In this document: positions 39,989 to 45,266 of the stretch, one piece after another | Position numbering within the stretch: the first letter of the stretch is position 1 | How the letters are laid out: each line of letters begins with the position of its first letter | Virus record (IMG/VR): IMGVR_UViG_3300046457_000247 | Coordinates: 1-45,266 of that record | DNA length: 45,266 nt | Source: a virus | Strand: one strand, 5' to 3' | Notes under the pieces: model-generated | What the model was told of the DNA's origin: nothing | Databases searched by the model: none | Seen by the model: the letters and a program-made list of their open reading frames with translations, nothing else | Position numbers and translations under genes: made by a program

Positions 39989-40018
39989 AAAAACCCCACC
40001 GACTTTCGTCAGTGGGGC
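39989..40018 (-). terminator. Strong minus-strand terminator
   Basis: On the minus strand, a CCCCAC...GTGGGG type stem (39994-40017 with one bulge pair), a GAAA loop and TTTTT. No clear minus-strand gene lies to its right, which suggests an untranslated leftward transcript or bidirectional use. Confidence 0.7.
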
Positions 40019-40040
40019 CTTCGCTCTAAGGGAGCAAGAT

Positions 40041-40289
40041 TTGACTATGAAAAGACTCGCATTCGTCGTGAACCACTCGACAAAGGTAGTATCTCAAACT
40101 GGTTCGGCTGGCGCAATATCTTTTTCACCAAAAATTCGTTTTCCGCCGTACATCCCTCTGCTGGCTCCGCCAGTCATTATCTTTTCGTTCTGGATGAGAT
40201 CAGTTGGAAATGCAGTGGGTTCTCCCAGTTTGGCGCGCCAGCGCCTTGCTGGGAGATCACGTCTGCTCTGGATCGCGAAGCGTAGCTGA
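40041..40289 (+). CDS. Doubtful 82-residue frame overlapping the structured RNA
   Basis: A TTG (40041) or ATG (40047) follows AGGGAG. The product has one hydrophobic run, IPLLAPPVIIFSFWM, and ends LLWIAKRS. I have the impression that similar peptides are annotated in many prophages near antisense-RNA immunity regions. The frame runs through the first stem-loop and into the second, so it may be a by-product of a conserved RNA rather than a real gene. Confidence 0.25.
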   Translation: MTMKRLAFVVNHSTKVVSQTGSAGAISFSPKIRFPPYIPLLAPPVIIFSFWMRSVGNAVGSPSLARQRLAGRSRLLWIAKRS

Positions 40290-40316
40290 GTGAGCCAGAT
40301 CAGACGTGTTTTCGTT
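40221..40316 (+). ncRNA. Structured RNA of two strong stem-loops with terminator
   Basis: Stem-loop 1: TCTCCCAG with CTGGGAGA (40221-40256) enclosing GGCGC-GCCA-GCGCC, symmetric three-base bulges on each side. Stem-loop 2: CACGTCTG, one mismatch, TCTGG, paired with CCAGA and CAGACGTG (40258-40308), a small CGC-GAA-GCG hairpin in its loop, then TTTTCGTT. The paired arms are nearly perfect over 13 bases each. Resembles the c4-type antisense RNAs that regulate phage anti-repressor operons, but the target is unknown and this naming is a hypothesis. Confidence 0.5.
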
Positions 40317-40589
40317 AAAGATTTTTTCACGGCTATGCCAGATCATGATCATGGCGATGATCGCTGACGCGATCCTCGCAGCCCTGATCCATCTGGTCAG
40401 GGCTCCGCCCTTTCCAGAAACAGATCAGTGCCTTTCCAGATACATACAATGCTCGGCTCCGCCCTTTTCCTTGCTTTATTCCGTCAATTAGTTGCTTAAG
40501 TCCTTTAGGAATTATTCGATGGAATAAAATTATATTGATTAGCTGGAGTATGCGGCGTAAAACGGCTTATTGGTTTGGAGAAATTTTTC

Positions 40590-42116
40590 GTGAACGAATT
40601 GACCATATACTACAGCGGCGCACGGTGCGGCGCTGGCAAAACCGACTGGATCGTGGCCTCTACCGCCCAGCAACCCGGCCGCAGCGTCATCGCGGTGGAT
40701 CGCCGGGAGGTCATGGACGGCCTCAAGGAACGACTGGACAACGCCGCCATGGAGGCGGGTCACCGGCCGGTCATCGACATCATCCGCAGCCCGCTGTCGT
40801 CCGCCGACATCGAGGGCACCAGCAACGTCCGCCGCGACTTCCGGATGGCTGCCGACAAGCACCGCCACCGGCCGCACGTCATCGTGATCGTGACGCATGA
40901 AGCGCTGCGCGGCAGCGATCTGACCGGCTTCACCGGCTGGGACCTGTACATTGACGAGGTGCCCTCGATCATCGACATGGCGGAATGCTGCACGCCTGCT
41001 CAGATCGACCACTTCGCCGCCTGCTACCGGCTGGTGCCGGTCACCCCCGGCGTCTCGCAGATCGTCGCCACCGAGAATACCCCGACCGTCGCCATGTACG
41101 CCGAGGATCAGGACTTGTCGGAATGGGTGTCGTTCCGCCGCCGCGTCGGCTCGGAGCAGGGCGTCTTCACCAACCTGACCGACTGGACCGACATGGCCGG
41201 GAGCAATCACTGGCAATGGTGGTCGATCTGGTCGCCCTACGAACTGAGCGCGTTCAACCGGATCGTCATGGTCGGCAACGCCTTCATGTCCAGCCTGACC
41301 GCCAAGGTGATCCAGCACAATTTCCCGCAGGTCGAACTCAAGGAGTTCCACATCGGCTCGCGCCCGTGGCAGCCGCGCAACGTCACGATCCGGTACTTCG
41401 CCGATAACCATGTCGCTGGCAGCAATCTTTGGTTCGGCTGCCCGGAAACCAAACGGAAGGGTATCCGGCCGGTCGGCGAGATTTGCCCGGCGCGCTGGAT
41501 GGACTGGGTGCGCAACAACACCGATCACGGCCAGCACGTCTGGACATCCAACGTCACGGTGGCGATGTGGCTGACCGGCACCGACATTCCGAACCGGATC
41601 ACGCCGAAGGTGGCGGGCAGCAACAAGTACCGCGACCGCACGGTGGCCTCGATCATCTATTCCAGCAAGGTTCGTCCGACGCTGATCCCGGTCTACCGCG
41701 CCTTGGGGATCGAGCCGGAGGATGTCGTGCGGGCGCAGGAGCACGAGGACATCGCCCAGTTCGCCATGCGCACCTCGCTGCGGATGCCCAACGATGATCG
41801 CGCAGTCGAAATCCGCGTCTACGACTACGAGCAGGCCAGCATCCTGAAGCGGTATCTGGAGGACAACTACCCCTTCGCGGTGGCGCTGGTCTATCAGGAC
41901 ATCGGGATCAACCACATCGTCAAGGCCCGACCCGGACCGAAAGTGCCCGAGCGCACCCAGTCGGAGCAGGCGGCGCACGCGGTGCAGGTCAGGAAGACCA
42001 ACGCCGAGAAGGCCAAGGAGCGGCGCGACGCCGAGAAGGCAGCCAAGATCGCGGCCGGGACCTACAAGCCGAGAGGCCGTCCCAAGGGCTGGCGGAAGGT
42101 GAAAGACCATGACTGA
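40590..42116 (+). CDS. Helicase-like ATPase with basic AT-hook-like tail
   Basis: 508 residues from GTG 40590 (GGAG ten bases upstream). Walker A near residue 10 (SGARCGAGKTDWIV) and a DEVPS box near residue 130 (LYIDEVPSIIDM), preceded by VIVIVTHEALRG, a common motif Ia/Ib context in superfamily 2 helicases. A later VGNAFMSSLTAKVIQ fits the motif III/IV area. The last 35 residues are very basic and include TYKPRGRPKGWRK, an AT-hook-like R-G-R-P core, suited to DNA binding. Its Walker B is DEVPS rather than DEAD/DExH. Probably part of the phage replication module, but a ring or packaging motor cannot be excluded. Confidence 0.65.
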   Translation: MNELTIYYSGARCGAGKTDWIVASTAQQPGRSVIAVDRREVMDGLKERLDNAAMEAGHRPVIDIIRSPLSSADIEGTSNVRRDFRMAADKHRHRPHVIVIVTHEALRGSDLTGFTGWDLYIDEVPSIIDMAECCTPAQIDHFAACYRLVPVTPGVSQIVATENTPTVAMYAEDQDLSEWVSFRRRVGSEQGVFTNLTDWTDMAGSNHWQWWSIWSPYELSAFNRIVMVGNAFMSSLTAKVIQHNFPQVELKEFHIGSRPWQPRNVTIRYFADNHVAGSNLWFGCPETKRKGIRPVGEICPARWMDWVRNNTDHGQHVWTSNVTVAMWLTGTDIPNRITPKVAGSNKYRDRTVASIIYSSKVRPTLIPVYRALGIEPEDVVRAQEHEDIAQFAMRTSLRMPNDDRAVEIRVYDYEQASILKRYLEDNYPFAVALVYQDIGINHIVKARPGPKVPERTQSEQAAHAVQVRKTNAEKAKERRDAEKAAKIAAGTYKPRGRPKGWRKVKDHD

Positions 42117-42432
42117 GCCGACCCCCTGCCCCGTCTGCGGCGCGACCGAGCGCTGGGCGAACGGTGACTGCGCGCCGTGCGGCCGGGCGCGCGGCCGGAC
42201 CCAGTACCGCAAGGACCCGGCGCTCAGCCGGGCGCAGGCCAAGGCGCGCTACGACAAGGACCCGGCCAAGCAGATCGCCCTGACCCGCGCGTGGCAGGAC
42301 GCCAACCGGGATCACGTCCGTGCCTATCAGAAGGACTACTACAAGACCCCGGAGCAGCGCACCAAGCGGGCGGCGCAGAAGCGGGCATGGTACATCAAGA
42401 ACAAAGCCAAACAAAATAAAGACAAAGATTAG
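42109..42432 (+). CDS. Small zinc-ribbon DNA-binding-type protein
   Basis: 107 residues. Near the N-terminus CPVCGATERWANGDCAPCG gives two Cys pairs, a zinc ribbon. The rest is a highly basic, tyrosine- and lysine-rich helical region (YRKDPALSRAQAKARYDKD, YYKTPEQRTKRAAQKRAWY). It overlaps the helicase gene by eight bases. Such small basic zinc proteins often bind DNA or resemble the front part of HNH-type nucleases; no HNH motif is present. Confidence 0.6.
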   Translation: MTEPTPCPVCGATERWANGDCAPCGRARGRTQYRKDPALSRAQAKARYDKDPAKQIALTRAWQDANRDHVRAYQKDYYKTPEQRTKRAAQKRAWYIKNKAKQNKDKD

Positions 42433-42441
42433 GACAATTTT

Positions 42442-42702
42442 ATGACCAACGATGATATGAACGACCTGTTCGCCCTGATCACCAGCCTGATCGAGCGGGT
42501 GGATGCACTGGAAGCCGAGAAGGCCGACACCGAGAAGATGATCGGCCTGATCGTGGATCAACTGGAGGAGGCGCAGAACCGCAGCCGACAGGCGCTCGAC
42601 ATCGCCCAGCAGCCCCAGCGCGACGCGCAGGCGCGGGCAGCCGCCCTTGGAATCACCTACGAGAACCCCAAACTTGCAGAGATGATGGCACGCCGTGGCT
42701 AA
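42442..42702 (+). CDS. Small coiled-coil protein
   Basis: 86 residues. A heptad-like coil covers about residues 8-60 (LFALITSLIERVDALEAEK, MIGLIVDQLEEAQNRS). It ends LGITYENPKLAEMMARRG. Function unknown. It follows the zinc-ribbon gene closely and overlaps the next gene by eight bases. Confidence 0.6.
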   Translation: MTNDDMNDLFALITSLIERVDALEAEKADTEKMIGLIVDQLEEAQNRSRQALDIAQQPQRDAQARAAALGITYENPKLAEMMARRG

Positions 42703-42880
42703 GATCGATCACAACAGGCAACGGGCTAAGGCCAAAGGGGTTGTCGCATGGCACGCCAGCGTTGTTGAGATGGCGGTGAACGGCGTTTATGATGAGGCAC
42801 GGCAACGGCGGTTGGACCGGTGGAAGAAAAGGCTGAAGACGCGCAAGCCGAAGCCCTACCGGAGCATACCGATCAACTGA
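42695..42880 (+). CDS. Small basic protein
   Basis: 61 residues from GTG 42695. About a third are Lys or Arg (ARQRRLDRWKKRLKTRKPKP). It overlaps the preceding gene and is followed within 13 bases by the next. A nucleic acid-binding role is possible. No family recognised. Confidence 0.5.
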   Translation: MAKIDHNRQRAKAKGVVAWHASVVEMAVNGVYDEARQRRLDRWKKRLKTRKPKPYRSIPIN

Positions 42881-42892
42881 GGGAGACGGGAT

Positions 42893-43216
42893 TTGGGCAA
42901 GACAGTGACATACGGGGATCGCGAGTTTGACCTTCAGGAAGTCATTCGCCTGCTCAATCAGGCGAGCAGCGTGCGCGCCGTGATCCGGCAACTCGACCTG
43001 CCGGTGGGCGGCGGCAGCTACCGCTTTCTCAATCAGGTGATCGAGGGCTGCGGCGTCGATATCAGCAGGATGCCCCGGCAGGCGTGGGCCGCTGGCCTGA
43101 CGATTGAGCACCCGCTGATCCGCAAGCGCCAGTCGCGCATGCCGCCGACCCGGCACCGGCTCAAGAAGGCGGAGAAGGAAGCGCTGGCACGCCAGCAGCA
43201 GATGGAGCAGGCTTGA
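42893..43216 (+). CDS. Homing-endonuclease-type helical domain protein, nuclease part missing
   Basis: 107 residues from TTG 42893 (GGGAG eight bases upstream). The segment LNQASSVRAVIRQLDLPVGG and then YRFLNQVIEGCGVDISRM matches the DNA-binding helical unit that precedes HNH domains in many phage homing-type proteins (S-x-R-x-V-x-x-x-L-x-L...G-x-Y...GVD-S). No HNH follows. The C-terminus is a basic helix. It overlaps the convergent resolvase-like gene by 56 bases. Confidence 0.5.
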   Translation: MGKTVTYGDREFDLQEVIRLLNQASSVRAVIRQLDLPVGGGSYRFLNQVIEGCGVDISRMPRQAWAAGLTIEHPLIRKRQSRMPPTRHRLKKAEKEALARQQQMEQA

Positions 43217-43565
43217 TCAGGGCGAAGAAGGCGTCCATGTCGAGGACGACCAGCGGCTTCCTGCGATCCTGCTTGATCACGACCAGCGGCGTCAGGTTGC
43301 CCTGAGAGGCAGCCTGATCCATCGCGTCATAGATCAGGCTGAAGCCCGCCGCGCGGGCTTTGACTTCCACCTCATAGGGAAATGCCGCCTTGGCGGCGGT
43401 GCTCAGGATCACATCCGAGCCATTGCTGCCCATCGGGCAACTTCTGACATCATCCTCGGTCAGTGCCGAGAAGGTATCTAAAACTTTGGCGACGACCGCC
43501 TGCTGCGCGCGTCTTCCTTTTGCCTTACCGGCTTGTACACTAATCCGAGCCACGTTAAACACCAT
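43161..43565 (-). CDS. Holliday junction resolvase-like (PD-(D/E)XK) protein
   Basis: 134 residues from ATG 43565. The core matches phage PD-(D/E)XK resolvase-type proteins: GSNGSDVILSTAAKAAFPYEV (D and the strand), EVEVKARAAGFSLI with the E-x-K pair near residue 70, IYDAMDQAASQGN and then LVVIKQDRRKPLVVLDMDAF. These enzymes resolve branched DNA before packaging, which fits a late promoter. Its promoter motif (43582-43589) is divergent from that of the next gene. It overlaps the end of 42893-43216. Confidence 0.7.
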   Translation of the reverse strand: MVFNVARISVQAGKAKGRRAQQAVVAKVLDTFSALTEDDVRSCPMGSNGSDVILSTAAKAAFPYEVEVKARAAGFSLIYDAMDQAASQGNLTPLVVIKQDRRKPLVVLDMDAFFALIKPAPSAAGVPALPSPPS

Positions 43566-43566
43566 C

Positions 43567-43574
43567 CATAAATA
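43567..43574 (+). promoter_or_regulatory. Late promoter motif CATAAATA, plus strand
   Basis: The only plus-strand member found in a gene gap. It lies 27 bases before ATG 43602. Confidence 0.55.
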
Positions 43575-43581
43575 CTAATCC

Positions 43582-43589
43582 TATTTACG
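43582..43589 (-). promoter_or_regulatory. Late promoter motif CGTAAATA, minus strand
   Basis: It faces the resolvase-like gene. The plus-strand motif lies seven bases away, so two divergent late promoters share 23 bases. Confidence 0.5.
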
Positions 43590-43601
43590 AAAGTGATTTT
43601 G

Positions 43602-43934
43602 ATGCGCGCGATACGAACGATTTTTGGTGAACTGAAAGCAGCCTTCATGAAGGGGGTGCGCGAGGAGCGGCGCGAGCAGGCGGAGCGCTTTTTCGTCGGC
43701 GAGATGGACGGCGACACCGAGATGGTCCTGATGCTGGAAGAGTACATCGAGGCGATGGACTGCAACGATCCGGTCAGCACCGACCTGCTGCTGGCCTACA
43801 CCGACCGCCGCACCAAGTACATCTTCGACCAGTCGGTGCGGTTCAAGCGCGACTACCGCTACACCCTGACCAAGCTCGACATCGACACCCGGATACTGGG
43901 GCTGATCGCCCACGGAGGCCGCGACGATGCCTAA
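43602..43934 (+). CDS. Unknown late protein
   Basis: 110 residues from ATG 43602; a GTG three codons upstream is less likely. It is helical and charged throughout (ELKAAFMKGVREERREQAER, MVLMLEEYIEAMDCND). A TAAATA motif precedes it. It overlaps the next gene by eight bases. No family recognised. Confidence 0.6.
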   Translation: MRAIRTIFGELKAAFMKGVREERREQAERFFVGEMDGDTEMVLMLEEYIEAMDCNDPVSTDLLLAYTDRRTKYIFDQSVRFKRDYRYTLTKLDIDTRILGLIAHGGRDDA

Positions 43935-44175
43935 GATCACGCCGCCGCCCAAGGCGCAGTTCAATCCGGCCCACATCGCCGAGGTCTCCGGCGTCAACCG
44001 CGCCAAGTATCTCGCCGAGATGCGCGCCCACATCGCCCGCCAGTGGGAAGAATATAATATCGACGCCAGACTGGCGATCCCGTATAAACAGATAGTGACC
44101 GATTGCCGAGTGATTTCGAAGAAGCCGCACGTGGCTTCTGTGCCAAAGTCTTGGGCCAAATCGAAGAAGTCGTGA
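43927..44175 (+). CDS. Unknown small basic protein
   Basis: 82 residues. It includes PKAQFNPAHIAEVSGVNRAKY and ends with basic VPKSWAKSKKS. It is co-transcribed with the gene before it. Function unknown. The DNA after it has no further plus-strand gene before a terminator at 44362-44388. Confidence 0.55.
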   Translation: MPKITPPPKAQFNPAHIAEVSGVNRAKYLAEMRAHIARQWEEYNIDARLAIPYKQIVTDCRVISKKPHVASVPKSWAKSKKS

Positions 44176-44861
44176 TTGGATACAAGCGAATACCTCAGAC
44201 CACGGGGCCTGCGTTAACCGCCAAAATTCGGTGCAGGGAGGTGGTACGAAGTCCACTGGGCGGTGGCTTCGCATTGGAAACAACACCCAGCGCGCTCGGA
44301 GGAATAAAGCCGGTATTTGCCTATAAGTACCCGCCTTCTCGCCTCGCGGAACGCAAAACAGAAAGGCTCCCTTGCGGGAGCCTTTTTCGTTCGTAGCCCC
44401 TTGAAGGGCTTGGGTAATCGCCTTTTATTCAACCGGCGATCTGATTTTGTCGTAGCCCCTGAAAGGGCTTGCTGCGGGAGGTTATCCAGCAGATACCGGG
44501 CTTGTTGTCGTAGCCCCTTGAAGGGCTGGTTAGATGCCGTGCGGCCGGACCGATGATGACTTATTGTCGTAGCCCCATAAGGGCTTCGCGCCTCCAGTGG
44601 TTGGTTCGAGATACCGCGCTATCTCTATTTGTCGTAGCCCCATCAGGGCTTGCCGTCTCAGGCTAATCGTCGCCGACGCCTCGCTGTTTTCGTAGCACCA
44701 TTCTCGGCGCTTAGCTTTCCGTCTCTGTAGTTGTCGTAGCCCCCGAAGGGGCTCACTCTTCCACGTCGCCCAAGCTGAGGTAGTTGTCGTAGCCCCTTGA
44801 AGGGCTTGATCGGTCAGTCCGCCTTGCCAGAATTGGACAACATTGCCGTAGCCCGGAGGGC
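44176..44861. other. Non-coding region with terminator and hairpin array
   Basis: The first 185 bases show no gene or tRNA that I could support. A plus-strand terminator ends that part. The rest is an array of nine hairpins described separately. Confidence 0.6.
44362..44388 (+). terminator. Plus-strand terminator before the hairpin array
   Basis: GGCTCCC with GGGAGCC (44365-44382), a TTGC loop and five T. It ends the transcript of 43602-44175. Confidence 0.85.
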
Positions 44862-44862
44862 T
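44392..44862. repeat. Array of nine hairpins at about 59-base spacing
   Basis: Units begin CGTAGC at 44392, 44451, 44509, 44568, 44633, 44691, 44735, 44788 and 44847 (steps 59, 58, 59, 65, 58, 44, 53, 59). The consensus is TTGTCGTAGCCCC, a short loop, GGGGCT, TG. Both arms vary together: unit 7 has CCCCC with GGGGG-type pairing, unit 9 has a shorter CCC with GGG pair, unit 6 has AGCACC with a GGCGCT-type arm. The bases between units are 20-42 long and unrelated. The 5' flank TTGTCG is conserved. On the minus strand each unit reads stem-loop then CTACGACAA. Confidence 0.75.
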
Positions 44863-45137
44863 CAGACCCCGACCAACTCCCCCTCGAAGGCAGCCTGCTC
44901 GGCCTTGTTGGCGAACTTGACGTAGACCGAGAACGAACCGTCCAGTTCCTTGCTCCAGCCGTAGCTGAAGAAGCCGACGATGCGGCGGTCCAGCCACTCG
45001 CACAGGCCGCTGTTCTTGATCATGAACTGGGTGATGGCGTCCTCGCCGGTCGCGGTGCGGTAGCTGTCCACCGTGGTCGTGAAGGTCTCGGTGATGCCGG
45101 TGCCGATCTCGTCGTAGCGGTGCTTGTCCTTGCGCAT
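44862..45137 (-). CDS. Unknown protein, strand-helix tail
   Basis: 91 residues from ATG 45137 (GGAGG five bases upstream). It ends DGSFSVYVKFANKAEQAAFEGE, a strand-helix resembling the other small proteins' tails, without FKL. The stop codon is next to the last hairpin of the array, so the array is its 3' untranslated region when read in this direction. A sigma70-like promoter with an ACACGTGT core in the spacer lies upstream. Function unknown. Confidence 0.65.
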   Translation of the reverse strand: MRKDKHRYDEIGTGITETFTTTVDSYRTATGEDAITQFMIKNSGLCEWLDRRIVGFFSYGWSKELDGSFSVYVKFANKAEQAAFEGELVGV

Positions 45138-45166
45138 GTCGTCCTCCATCTCGTTGCCGTCAGACA

Positions 45167-45194
45167 AAGATAACACGTGTACCTATGGCGTCAA
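45167..45194 (-). promoter_or_regulatory. Sigma70-like promoter with embedded palindrome
   Basis: On the minus strand, TTGACG (45189-45194), 16 bases, TATCTT (45167-45172). The spacer holds ACACGTGT (45173-45180), shared with the 30.5 kb promoter. Confidence 0.5.
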
Positions 45195-45252
45195 TCATTT
45201 TTTTACGTCTCGGGCAGACTATCTCCCTGCAATCTTAGCTAGGAGGACCCGC

Positions 45253-45266
45253 ATGGTCACAGTGAC
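45253..45266 (+). CDS. Start of a gene running off the right edge
   Basis: ATG 45253 follows AGGAGG by six bases. Only four codons are visible, so nothing can be said about the product. Confidence 0.4.

Larger units (their letters stand above)
39755..40589. other. 835-base region, mainly non-coding
   Basis: Contents in order: two copies of the hairpin-array motif (about 39864-39933), a minus-strand terminator (39989-40018), a doubtful 82-codon frame (40041-40289), two nested stem-loops with a terminator (40221-40316), then AT-richer DNA with three GGCTCCGCC segments (about 40160, 40396 and 40453) and two CCTTTCCAGA segments (40408, 40432). The region precedes the helicase-like gene. Confidence 0.5.

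Noticed and set aside
39875-40285. 136-codon plus-strand reading frame
   Set aside because: It runs through a strong terminator and both hairpin units, has no ribosome site and no protein-like pattern.
40306-40491. 61-codon frame with a hydrophobic run
   Set aside because: It starts at the terminator of the structured RNA and lacks a ribosome site.
44176-44361. tRNA or tmRNA gene
   Set aside because: No T-loop, anticodon stem or acceptor pair could be assembled; the stretch may just be untranslated DNA.
44103-44396. 97-codon frame before the hairpin array
   Set aside because: It overlaps the end of a better gene and a terminator; composition is not protein-like.
44392-44862. CRISPR array
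   Set aside because: Spacing is CRISPR-like, but the repeats vary in loop and arms, spacer lengths vary from about 20 to 42 bases, and no Cas gene was found in the window.

Overview
This window is a large piece of a tailed double-stranded DNA phage (or prophage) genome. The host is probably a GC-rich proteobacterium; an alphaproteobacterium is my guess, from base composition and codon use alone. The head-tail module is that of a long, flexible-tailed siphophage: large terminase, DUF4055-type portal, scaffold-like protein, HK97-fold-like capsid protein, four small connector/tail-completion genes, tail tube protein, a G/GT chaperone pair joined by a -1 frameshift, tape measure, an L-like tail-tip protein and a J-like tip protein. 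No tail sheath, integrase or lysogeny repressor is visible. No endolysin was recognised.

Layout. (1) About 1-14.6 kb, minus strand: tail tip and adhesion genes, including collagen-like, Ig/cadherin-like and RCC1-propeller proteins. (2) 14.6-27.3 kb, minus strand: tape measure, tail, head, packaging genes and small late genes. (3) 27.3-30.2 kb: small unknown and membrane-protein genes on both strands, a 0.67 kb non-coding stretch and a possible small terminase. (4) 30.6-34.1 kb, plus strand: eight small unknown genes, mostly joined by overlapping TGATG stop/start codons. (5) 34.3-37.6 kb, plus strand: a coiled-coil protein, a protein with six zinc ribbons, and a secreted curlin-repeat protein between two strong terminators. 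(6) 37.7-43.6 kb: a promoter/operator region, a helix-turn-helix replication-type protein, a helicase-like ATPase and two PD-(D/E)XK-like nuclease candidates, with a structured RNA at about 40.2 kb. (7) 43.6-45.3 kb: two late-type genes, then a non-coding array of nine hairpins at about 59-base spacing.

The main regulatory observation is a recurring TAAATA octamer (NNTAAATA, one site a perfect TATAAATA) upstream of head, tail and other late genes. It matches the T4-type late promoter, which is unexpected next to siphophage structural genes. At three sites a hairpin lies just downstream, so that transcripts from the promoter should lose part of the hairpin while read-through transcripts keep it.

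The least explained parts are the hairpin array with two distant relatives at 39.9 kb, the structured RNA at 40.2 kb, the curlin-like secreted protein, the zinc-ribbon-only protein, the eight-gene operon, and a scattered set of small proteins ending in an A-x-x-FKL-type tail. Names rest on motifs and gene order read by eye; no database search was possible.
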